DNA from: Strigamia acuminata
Lineage: Eukaryota; Arthropoda; Chilopoda; Geophilomorpha; Linotaeniidae
Assembly: GCA_949358305.1 (NCBI GenBank)
Contig: OX442314.1
Coordinates: forward strand, 5,645,087 to 5,709,086
DNA length: 64,000 bases
Direction: 5' to 3'
This document shows positions 1-7,907 of the stretch, piece by piece. Both the position numbers and the translations under genes were made by a program. A model generated the notes under the pieces. That model saw nothing but the letters and a program-made list of their open reading frames with translations, was not told the DNA's origin and did not search any database. Numbering within the stretch: position 1 is the first letter of the stretch; every line of letters starts with the position of its first letter.

Positions 1-2192
1 TCTGGAGTCTCGCCGTATCGGAGATCGAAACGGACGAGAAAATCGTCCCAGGTTGGGTTTTTCAGTCCCTGGTACCATTCTCGAGCTGACCCCGTAGTTA
101 GCTCCACTAGCCCGTGGGTTAGCATGTCGGCGACGGTGGCTTTTGTCGCTTTCTTGATACGCATTACTTCGTCCAGGAAGCGGTCTCCGGCCTTCCACGA
201 ACCGTCAAATCGCGTTTGAATATAGTGTTGCCAGCGGATGTTACCCGTGGCTTCACTGCTTGGTTCGTTTCGTACGCCATATTTGCGCTTAACCCTCTCT
301 CCAGCGCGATTATGTTCGTCGCCTGGATGGCCTAGATCGATTCCTTCTCTTCTGAAAGAGTTCAGCAGGGCTCGGCCTAGCTCAGACATCGTGTAATGTC
401 GGCCAGATGAGTCCTGAAAGTTCCCTTCCTCTGAACGAGGGTTGGAGCTCCGGGAAGAGCGGTCTGAAGCATTCGGCCGGTTCGACCGGTGCCCATCGCT
501 GCCTTCTTGACTCCTTCCTGTAGACGGTCGACTCGGATGGTCGTCGTCCGACGAATCGGAGGGCTCGGAGGGATCTCCTTGGGGGTGAAACCTCGGCCCT
601 CTCGGTGGGGTCTCTCCGCCAGCCTTCTTCTGTTTCGAGCCTTCGGATGGCGGCGGCTCCCCTCCGTCGTTGTTCTCGCAAAAAGAATGCCATCTGTTTT
701 CCTCGCTCTCGGGGCGTTCCCGATTTTTATTTGCGTTTTTCTTTTCGAGTAACGCGTCGATGGCTGCTCCCGTCTCGGATCTTTTTGAGGGGTGACGGTC
801 CTTTGTTTTTGGGACCGATCCGTCTCTCTTTTGAGATTTCCCCCTTTTTGCCGTTTTTGCCGGCTTTGCTGCATCTTCTCCTGTGTCGGTATCAGAGTCG
901 CTTGGGGGTTCTGACTTCCGTTTCGGGTTTTCTTCCCTTTTCTTCCTGCCCGAGACACCTTGTTCGTACTCTTTTTGGAACTTTTCTGTTTCTTTCTCCC
1001 AGTTTTCGGCTTCCCATCTTTTTTGCTCATCTATTATGGCTTGTTTCTTTGCTTTGTACTCTTCGGTCCATCTGACTCGGTCCCATTCCTCTTTCTCTTT
1101 CAGGAACTGTTCCTTTTCTTTTCTGGCTTCCTCTTCTCTCAACCTCTCGCGATGTTGTTCTTCCCATTTTTGGTGTTGTAAAATGGCTTCTTCTCGCAAC
1201 ATTTGTAGCTTTTCTGCTTTTCTTTGAGCTACGAGCGCTTGAAATTGGTCCTCGTACTCTTGAGCTTCTCGATGTCGCCCTTCCACTGTGGCGTTCCATT
1301 CTTTTCGAATTTTAGCTTCTCGTTCCTCCCTCATTTTTTGGACCAGTTTTTCTGTTCTCTCGGTGGTTCTTCTTTCGCGTTGCTCCCTTTCTTCCTCTTC
1401 CTTCCAGAGTTCTCGCCGCTCTGCGCTCAGTCTTCGTTGGCGATTAGTCGCTTCTTGTCTGGCTTCTTCGCGGGCCTTCTCTCTGGATTGGTGAAGTGCC
1501 CGGTTGGGGTCTGGCGCGAAACCTCCGGTGTCACTGGGCGTTACCTGGGGCATGGGCGTCTCCGCTGCTGGTCTTGCGACCGGCGTCGGGGCTTGTGCCG
1601 CGCAGATAGCGTCAGTGAGTAGAGTAATCGATTCCCAGACTGACGTTCCTACTGGAATGTCTATCATCGCTTTCAGTTGGGCAGCTTGCCGTGTCAACCG
1701 AATTAGGTGAGATACCTCGAAGGAAACAACCGCAGGACTCGCCGTAACTCGGGGGGTTATCGGGGTCCCGCCGTCGTTTTTTCGTGGGGTTTGCTCCACG
1801 GACGTCTGAGCCGTGGGTGGCGATGGGTTCGTGCCGACCGTGACCGTTATTTTCGGAGCTTCATTCGTCTCCTCGGTCATCAATATCGATACTCGTCCTG
1901 GCGATACGTCGCGAATTTCTTCTCGATTTTCTATGGCTTCCGGATCGGTATCCTCGAAGGGTTGCATATTCAAGGGAACCCGCTCTCGCTCTGGCCCGTC
2001 TAGGGCCGCGAGCGATGCAGCTTGCTCCTCTTTCTGCGCCTTCGCTCTCCTTTTATTCGCTCGGGCTTTCGCCTTTGCGGACATTTCAGGGACGGGACCA
2101 TCCGATCTCAGGTGGTAGTCGGAGGTCCTTTTTCCCTTCTCGGGCATTCTCTGCTCGGTTTCAGACGTGGATTGCTCGTCTTTGTCTGACAT
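1..2192 (-). CDS. LTR-retrotransposon gag polyprotein, partial (runs off window)
   Basis: A minus-strand frame begins at ATG 2192-2190 (MSDKDEQSTS) and stays open for about 730 codons to the window edge. Roughly residues 1-240 are acidic and Pro/Ala rich. About 245-410 is an extreme Glu/Arg/Lys/Gln-rich segment, probably a long coiled coil. About 415-600 is Ser/Pro/Arg rich. The last 80 visible residues form a compact domain like Ty3/gypsy Retrotrans_gag, with WKAGDRFLDE, SAREWYQGL and WDDFLVRFDLRYG. Gag would assemble the particle in the cytoplasm. A primer site and LTR lie just upstream (2265-3112), so this is the 5' part of an element whose pol lies outside the window. I found no stop or frameshift in the part translated. 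Confidence 0.8.
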   Translation of the reverse strand, partial: MSDKDEQSTSETEQRMPEKGKRTSDYHLRSDGPVPEMSAKAKARANKRRAKAQKEEQAASLAALDGPERERVPLNMQPFEDTDPEAIENREEIRDVSPGRVSILMTEETNEAPKITVTVGTNPSPPTAQTSVEQTPRKNDGGTPITPRVTASPAVVSFEVSHLIRLTRQAAQLKAMIDIPVGTSVWESITLLTDAICAAQAPTPVARPAAETPMPQVTPSDTGGFAPDPNRALHQSREKAREEARQEATNRQRRLSAERRELWKEEEEREQRERRTTERTEKLVQKMREEREAKIRKEWNATVEGRHREAQEYEDQFQALVAQRKAEKLQMLREEAILQHQKWEEQHRERLREEEARKEKEQFLKEKEEWDRVRWTEEYKAKKQAIIDEQKRWEAENWEKETEKFQKEYEQGVSGRKKREENPKRKSEPPSDSDTDTGEDAAKPAKTAKRGKSQKRDGSVPKTKDRHPSKRSETGAAIDALLEKKNANKNRERPESEENRWHSFCENNDGGEPPPSEGSKQKKAGGETPPRGPRFHPQGDPSEPSDSSDDDHPSRPSTGRSQEGSDGHRSNRPNASDRSSRSSNPRSEEGNFQDSSGRHYTMSELGRALLNSFRREGIDLGHPGDEHNRAGERVKRKYGVRNEPSSEATGNIRWQHYIQTRFDGSWKAGDRFLDEVMRIKKATKATVADMLTHGLVELTTGSAREWYQGLKNPTWDDFLVRFDLRYGETP

Positions 2193-2264
2193 TTTCTTTC
2201 GGTAATTCTACGATTTGGGTTATCTTATTGAGAGATCACAAGTTCAGATTTGAGATTTATTTCT

Positions 2265-2284
2265 AAATCCCGGACAGACCCCCA
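2265..2284 (-). other. Primer-binding site of the left-edge LTR element
   Basis: On the minus strand, TGGGGGTCTGTCCGGGATTT lies 2 nt inside the LTR end. Its complement has the layout of a tRNA 3' end: CCA, a discriminator base, seven acceptor bases, then CCCGG and the T-loop start. The tRNA species is not one I recognise; glutamine-like is possible. Confidence 0.6.
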
Positions 2285-2286
2285 CG

Positions 2287-3112
2287 TGTCGCGTCCTACT
2301 TGGTATAGGTTTAAATAGCGCTAACGTGTAATACTTTACCTGTGATCAATTATGTAAATACCCAAATGAATACCAAATGTATGTAAATAAACAGGTAATT
2401 TATTCACCAGGCTTTATGCCTTTAAAATACACTCAGTAATAATTCTAGAGTCGACGTGGTCAGCGTCGAACAAAGGATTTCTCAAGATGGCGTCGTCGAT
2501 TCCGCGTGGTCGGCGGAACAAAGGCGGCGTCTCGAGTTGTCGTCAATTCGTCACGGATTCGTCTTCACGGACGCGGTGGAATGCTCTTTCGAGTCTTCTA
2601 TCCGTGCCTGTTGTCTAGGGTTTGTTTAGCGTCGCAGAGGCCTCGTCTAGGAACTTTGGGGTTCCCTACAAAGCACTCGGACACTTACTTCGGCGAATAA
2701 TCGTCTGGGCGATTATTCTGGGTGATTTCACAAGGGCTATTCTCGTGCTTTCGCAGGAATAGCTCGCAAGTGACTTCGTGAGAGTTACAGTTTGCACTTT
2801 ACTCAGCGATCCTCGATCAATCCTAACTTGTAGTTGAAGTTGGCCTGACGGTGAGGTAGTTGCTGTGTTCTTGGTGTCGTTTGTGTAAGTTCTGACTTTA
2901 GGCGGGAAACACAGCCTTTTATGCAGTGGGGTGAAGGGCCGGCGATCAACCAATGGGGGCTGACCATCAGCCGCTTCCTCCCCCTCGGGGCACACACCTG
3001 CCATGGGGAGGTGGAGCCAACTCGGGGGGGAACGACTCTTCAATCACAGTGACTCAGAGGACAAGCATCCGCCCTGGGGGGACACTTATCCAACTGGGTC
3101 ACCACAAGTTCA
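2287..3112 (-). repeat. 5' LTR (826 bp) of the left-edge retrotransposon
   Basis: On the minus strand the segment runs from TGAACTTGTGG to GGACGCGACA, giving TG...CA ends, and is followed by the primer site and gag. A TATA-like ATAAAAG sits at about 2916-2923 (minus). A related LTR of nearly the same length (823 bp) lies at 21344-22166 on the plus strand. The two share the TTGTGGTGACCC start, the TATA block, a CTCACC.TCAGGCC block and the GCGACA end. The outer border is inferred from that comparison. Sequence from 3113 to 3207 shows nothing I recognise. Confidence 0.6.
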
Positions 3113-3207
3113 ATAAAGGGTCGGTGCACATAACGATGCTTTGCGTATGTCGCACTCGGTAATACGCGAAGTAGTTGTAACTGCGATTCCGCACCAGAAA
3201 ATACTGA

Positions 3208-3290
3208 TAAAAAAATGGTGTTTCCAGACTTTTGACTCACCCTGTACAGTAAATACAATCAAAATATTAATTAAATATCTTCTTTGCAAG
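3208..3290 (+). repeat. End of a TA-type foldback MITE next to the ENaC exon
   Basis: Contains GTGTTTCCAGACTTTTGACTCACCCTGTA, the terminal sequence of a dispersed element also seen at 56944-56972 and 57597-57626. It is part of the duplicated block that includes the ENaC exons (compare 57590-57667). The final bases, a pyrimidine-rich stretch ending TTTGCAAG, serve as the splice acceptor for the next exon. Confidence 0.5.
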
Positions 3291-4074
3291 CTTTCCCTTT
3301 ACAAAGACCGATTTACCACTTTGCAAATGTTCAAAGATAACCCATGAACTATACGGTATTGCAAATCGTTTAATTGAAACTACCGATCCAACTGCTGATT
3401 GTCTATGTCAACGTCCATGCGAACAGTTAATGTTTATACCATCCACTGATGCAGCCATAGCAGATGATAAAAACACTGTATCCGCATCGTTAGCAATAAC
3501 TAATAATAAAATCAATGTGTATGAAGAACGGTACACATATGATGTTATTGCTTTACTATCAGATTTAGGAGGCAATTTGGGCCTATTTCTCGGTCTATCT
3601 TTAACTTCGTTGCCTGAAATCGCTTGGTATATAGCAAAGATTTGGAAAAAAAGACCAGTTAATCCGATTCGCCGTGTTTACAACAAATGCACAAAGAATA
3701 TAATTGAGAGTCAAAAGCAAAGTAAAAGAAATGTAATATCACTTGATCTTAAGACAATTCTTGTTATAATTTGCTCGGGAGTCACTTTGTACTGCTTGCA
3801 AATTCGTGTAAACTACTACATTGAAGAACCGGTAACAAAAATTGTGAGAATAGTTCCACGACGCTTTACCGAATTTCCGTCTGTCACAATCTGTGGTGAA
3901 CCACAAGATGATGCTATTGATGAAGCCACATTGAATTTAATGAAACAGACTAACAGGACCTGCGATAACATATCACCGTGGCATTTGTTCAACAACAATT
4001 TATCGTTGGATGAAATCTGGGAAAAACTCAACATCCATGAAACAGTCACACTTAATAATGAATTAGCTGATACG
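3291..4074 (+). CDS. DEG/ENaC gene A, bridging exon (end of one subunit fused to start of the next)
   Basis: DEG/ENaC proteins are amiloride-sensitive sodium channel subunits: two membrane helices around a cysteine-rich ectodomain. This 784-nt exon reads through without a stop. The first half has the late ectodomain (FPFTK, LPLCKC, CLCQRPC), the pre-TM2 YEERYTYD motif, LLSDLGGNLGLFLGLS (GLS filter) and TM2. After about 38 basic residues a new TM1 follows (LKTILVIICSGVTLYCL), then FPSVTICGEP and an N-glycosylated ectodomain start. An ordinary subunit has TM2 near its C-terminus, so this is a head-to-tail fusion. Acceptor TTTGCAAG before 3291 fits phase 2; donor GTATAT at 4075 leaves phase 0. 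ATG 3430 is internal. The paralogue is 57668-58451. Confidence 0.7.
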
Positions 4075-4133
4075 GTATATTTCTTAATATAACGATGACT
4101 AAAATATTATATTAAATTATTTAATATTTATAG

Positions 4134-4218
4134 TATTTTCGTGGATATAAAACAATACTTAATGCATCAAAAAGTCTTAAACCCCTTCCTTTTGGACATT
4201 GTACACAAGTAAATTCAG
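4134..4218 (+). CDS. DEG/ENaC gene A, small ectodomain exon
   Basis: An 85-nt exon between acceptor TATTTATAG and donor GTACGT, separated from the bridging exon by a 59-nt intron. It encodes YFRGYKTILNASKSL...PFGHCTQVNS. The FGxC block matches the FGIC block of the gene B exon at 23028-23100 and the family's LGxCYTFN region. It starts in phase 0 and ends in phase 1, the same phases as that gene B exon. The paralogue at 58511-58595 has the same length. Confidence 0.6.
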
Positions 4219-4498
4219 GTACGTATTTCTCAAACACATATGGATCCAGTCTCTTAAGTTAGTTTTAATGGGCCCGAATTTCTCACGTTTATTCATAACA
4301 TCAGATGCCTAATTTGGAAATTCACACTAGGTGCATTCAAAAACTCTAAAACGTATGCAAAACTCGTTTCGTGTTTGTACGTTACGTCATTCCCATGGAT
4401 GTACTTCATTTTAGCGATTTTATTTTAGCGACAGTGCTGGACTGGCAAGGCGGGCTACCGGGAGTTTCCCGGTGGCCCGTGGCTCGGTGGCCCGTGGC

Positions 4499-4592
4499 CG
4501 ACCCGCTCGATCCGCCGTCGCCCGTCCCGTCCCGATCCGCCGTCGCCCGTCCCGTCCCGATCCGCCGTCGCCCGTCCCGATCCGCCGTCATT
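4499..4592 (+). repeat. GC-rich tandem repeat in the hAT 5' region
   Basis: Four imperfect copies of a roughly 20-25-bp unit (GATCCGCCGTCGCCCGTCCC), much more GC-rich than its surroundings. The same array is in the truncated copy near 58876-58970. It lies between the TIR and the transposase start and may be subterminal transposase-binding sequence; that role is a guess. Confidence 0.7.
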
Positions 4593-4911
4593 CGTCCCGT
4601 TATACAGTATATAGCATGTAGTTTTTTTGTAATAAGTATGACGTCTACATTATTGCGCAATGCGCATGTTCAATTTAAAAGCATTCTGGTTCTGCACATC
4701 CGGACTGGTGTCATGGCGTCATGCTCTCACCATCGCCGTCGCCAAGAAGAACCAGTTTGCACATTGGTTATATACATCATAAACACAGCAAACATCAAAG
4801 AAAATTATGATTTTCTCTTTGTATAAGGTATTTTGAACATATTTATTTACAAGTAGGATTTAAAAAATGTGATTTGATTCTAATTATGTAGGATATTTAA
4901 AACACTTAAAA

Positions 4912-7527
4912 ATGCCAAAATTCAAACGGCGAAAATCTAAACGGGAAAGTGGATGGCAACGAGAAAAAGCAAAACAGCAAAAAAATTTGATGGCTGAAGC
5001 TGAAAACTGTCACAAAATAGATGCTCTCTTTCATACTGCAACATCATCCGCGAAAGATACATTGATTGATTGTCACCAGGAAGAAAGCGTCGTTGAGAAA
5101 ACAATAGAAGAAGAAGAAGAAACACAAGTAAATATTCAGCAATGTCAAAGTTTCGAAACAGAAGAAATAAATGAGGAAATTGGCGAAAAAATTGATTATT
5201 TTCTACAACCTCAAAATGAAAATTTACCAGATTTCTTAAAGTTTCATCCGGTCCAGCCAAGTTTAGAATCAAAATGTAATTTAAAAGACAGAAAAATATA
5301 CTTTCGAAAAGATGGCGTAGGAAGATGCTGGTTAACTTTAGATGAAAATTGTGGAAAAATGTTTTGTTCTTTTTGCCTTGCTTTTTGTACGAATCCTTTG
5401 GAGCAATCTATTTTTATAAGTGGATATGATATTTATAAAACTAAGCACATGTATCAAAGAATTACTGAACATGAAAATTCTGCGCTTCATAATACAAATA
5501 CCGAAGCATATTTCTTGAAAGTAAATAATAGAGATACGTTTAGTTTAATAAATAAACAGAAATTAGAAAATAATAATAGAAATCGCCAAATTTTAAATCG
5601 AGTTATTGAAATAATTAAGTTAATTGGCAAACGGGGGCTAAGCTATCGCAGCATCAATGAATCTACTTCTCAGCTGTTGAATGAAAATCTAGATCATGGT
5701 AATTTTCTAGAATTGCTTTTGTTGATAAGTAAATTCGATCCCTTATTAAAAGTGCATATTGAAGATACCGTAAATAAAAGCAAAGGTAAAGGCAAAGGGC
5801 GGGGTAGTTTGGTAACATTGTTTTCCAAAACTACCGCCAATAATGTAATAGATGTTATTCATTCTCTTATGAAAGAAACATTGGCTTCAGAAATAAGGGA
5901 TGCAGAAATGTTTAGTGTTCAAATCGATACCACACAAGACATTAATGTTGTAGATCAATGTTCTATTATTATCAGGTATGCAAAAGATCGTGTTTATGAA
6001 CGATTAATATCACTAGTTAATTGCTCATCCACTACAGGGGAGGATCTTTGTAATTTAATATGTGAGCAATTAAAAAACAATAATATTGATATTTCTAAGT
6101 GTATTGGGAATTGCACAGATGGTGCATCAAATATGCAAGGGGCATATAAAGGCTTCAGTGCTTGGCTGAATAAAGTTTCACCAGGTCAAATACATACATG
6201 GTGTTATGCACATGTTTTAAATTTAATAATTGTTGATATAACTCAAAAGACAGCTGAAGCCATTTCTTTATTTGGTCTTTTAAATACTTGTGCAGTTTTC
6301 TTCAGAGAATCACATAAAAGAATGAATGTATGGAGGGAATTTAGTAAATTTAAATTTATTGCAACAATTGGAGAAACTCGCTGGTGGGCAAAAGACAAAA
6401 TTTTAAGAAAAGTATTTGGTAATTATAATACTACATCCAGTATTATGTTTTATGTAGATGTTATTCAAACTTTTCAAGACACATCTGTCTCCAGTAATTT
6501 TAATAATGATGTTCGGCACAGGGCAAAATGCATGTTAGAATCTTTGTTAGAGTTTAAAACAATTCTCGTAGCTCAAATATTCTTACGTGTATTTGAGGAA
6601 ACAACGCCATTGTCGTTGTATTTGCAAACAAGAGAAATGGACATAATTACTGCTTTTAGTATGGTGAAAAATACAGCTGAAAACATATTAAAAATTACCC
6701 GAGGTTTTGATGAAGTTTTTCAAGCAGCAGTTAATTTTGTATTGGCTGCCAATAAGGAATTGGAAAAGCGTGATATTGATATTTTCATTGTGCCACATTT
6801 AGATGATAGGAGAAAGCGAAATACAACTATTAGTGCAAAAGATTTATTTCGCATTAATGTACATAACATTATAATGGATAATGTTATGAACGATTTAAAC
6901 GAACGATTTCTAAAAAACGATAACCTGTATGCCGAGTTATATTATTTAAATCCATGTAATTTTCAAAATATTGTAAGTAACAATATACCAGATTTAACTT
7001 TTCAATCAATTGTAGAAGTAATTAATAAGAAATTCAACAAAACCATAAATATAGTCGATGTACATGCAGAATTAAAAGATTTTGTAAAAAAGTGGCAATT
7101 GTTTAAAGATACAGTTACTGACGACATAAATATGGTTGATGCAGATTCCGATTCAAATTATGAAAATGATGATAACGAAAATTTGATAATCGGAGAAAAT
7201 AATTCGTTAAAGTGCCAATCTTGTAAAAATTGTGTCACCTGCTGTTTTATGGTTTTGCAAAAATTTAATTTACATTCCTTAGCATATCACAATTTATTTT
7301 TAATATATAAATTTGTTGTAACATTGTCTTCCACACAAGTATCGTGCGAACGGTCATTTTCAAAATTAAAATATATATTGAATAGATTACGTAATTGTTT
7401 AGGCCAAATTAAATTAGAAGCATTCATGATTATGTCTTGTGAAAAAGATATTTTGAACGTAATAAAGAATGATCAAATTGTTAATGCAATGAAAGAAAAA
7501 AGTAGTTTACTGAGGAAAATTTTATAA
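4912..7527 (+). CDS. hAT transposase, 871 aa
   Basis: Catalyses cut-and-paste transposition of the surrounding element. The N-terminus is basic (MPKFKRRKSKRESGWQR). Residues about 125-195 hold a TTF/BED-like zinc finger (CSFCLAFC, then H...H). The RNase H-like core includes QIDTTQDINVVDQCSI and NCTDGASNMQGAYKG, acidic residues typical of the ZMYM1/DUF4371-type hAT group, then HTWCYAHVLNLII. Near the C-terminus SSTQVSCERSFSKLKYILN is the hAT dimerisation region. ATG 4912 is used because the frame is intact from there and the basic start is typical. No stop or frameshift is seen, so it could be active. Confidence 0.9.
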   Translation: MPKFKRRKSKRESGWQREKAKQQKNLMAEAENCHKIDALFHTATSSAKDTLIDCHQEESVVEKTIEEEEETQVNIQQCQSFETEEINEEIGEKIDYFLQPQNENLPDFLKFHPVQPSLESKCNLKDRKIYFRKDGVGRCWLTLDENCGKMFCSFCLAFCTNPLEQSIFISGYDIYKTKHMYQRITEHENSALHNTNTEAYFLKVNNRDTFSLINKQKLENNNRNRQILNRVIEIIKLIGKRGLSYRSINESTSQLLNENLDHGNFLELLLLISKFDPLLKVHIEDTVNKSKGKGKGRGSLVTLFSKTTANNVIDVIHSLMKETLASEIRDAEMFSVQIDTTQDINVVDQCSIIIRYAKDRVYERLISLVNCSSTTGEDLCNLICEQLKNNNIDISKCIGNCTDGASNMQGAYKGFSAWLNKVSPGQIHTWCYAHVLNLIIVDITQKTAEAISLFGLLNTCAVFFRESHKRMNVWREFSKFKFIATIGETRWWAKDKILRKVFGNYNTTSSIMFYVDVIQTFQDTSVSSNFNNDVRHRAKCMLESLLEFKTILVAQIFLRVFEETTPLSLYLQTREMDIITAFSMVKNTAENILKITRGFDEVFQAAVNFVLAANKELEKRDIDIFIVPHLDDRRKRNTTISAKDLFRINVHNIIMDNVMNDLNERFLKNDNLYAELYYLNPCNFQNIVSNNIPDLTFQSIVEVINKKFNKTINIVDVHAELKDFVKKWQLFKDTVTDDINMVDADSDSNYENDDNENLIIGENNSLKCQSCKNCVTCCFMVLQKFNLHSLAYHNLFLIYKFVVTLSSTQVSCERSFSKLKYILNRLRNCLGQIKLEAFMIMSCEKDILNVIKNDQIVNAMKEKSSLLRKIL

Positions 7528-7670
7528 TTGAAAATTATTATGTATACGAATACACCTTTTACAATAAATCATTTCCTGTGTATTGGCACTGTTCACTCAC
7601 TCGCTGTATTGTGTTGGAATTTTAAATAAATAAGTTAATCAAATTTGGAATTTTTTTCATTTCACTAGCC

Positions 7671-7702
7671 TAGGTTAGGTTAGGTTAGGTTAGGTTAGGT
7701 TA
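7671..7702 (+). repeat. Interstitial (TTAGG)6-type tract
   Basis: Six tandem TAGGT/TTAGG units inside the 3' non-coding part of the hAT element, about 58 bp from its right end. TTAGG is the telomere repeat of most arthropods. Because it is inside the transposon it is interstitial, not a chromosome end. Confidence 0.85.
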
Positions 7703-7768
7703 TATGTGGCCCGACCGATCCAGTTTTCCCGGTAGAAAATTGGTTCCCAGTCCAGCCCTGTTTAGCGA

Positions 7769-7899
7769 TTTCATTTTAGCGAACATGTCATTTTGGCGAC
7801 ACAAAAATCGCTAAAATGACATGTTTGCTAAAGTGATGGTCGCTAAAACGGCACTAATACTAACACTAATATTAACCTAACCATATAGTTTAGGTTTAA
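7769..7899. other. Remaining interior of the host TIR element
   Basis: A short non-coding stretch with several CATTTTAGCGA / TCGCTAAAATG motifs in both orientations, followed by AT-rich CACTAATA repeats. No ORF of note. Confidence 0.6.
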
Positions 7900-7907
7900 A
7901 TCCTAAG

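Larger units (their letters stand above)
4432..7760 (+). mobile_element. hAT-superfamily DNA transposon, apparently complete (3329 bp)
   Basis: The left end is CAGTGCTGGACTGG and the right end is its near-perfect complement CCAGTCCAGCCCTG. A perfect 8-bp duplication TTTAGCGA flanks it (4424-4431 and 7761-7768), as expected for hAT. It carries an 871-codon transposase ORF. The target is one of the TTTTAGCGA motifs of the host TIR element. The first 379 bp recur without visible change at 58809-59187. Confidence 0.93.

Noticed and set aside
377-1299. Arg/Lys-rich minus-strand ORFs and plus-strand ORFs in the first 2.2 kb
   Set aside because: They are other frames of the open gag reading frame; only the frame from 2192 is continuous and carries the gag domain.
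3430-4092. Stand-alone 220-aa gene starting at ATG 3430
   Set aside because: The coding frame continues upstream to a good acceptor, and TM2-linker-TM1 content shows it is an internal exon; bases after 4074 are intron.
7671-7702. Chromosome end / telomere
   Set aside because: Only six TTAGG units and they lie inside a hAT element with both ends and duplications intact.
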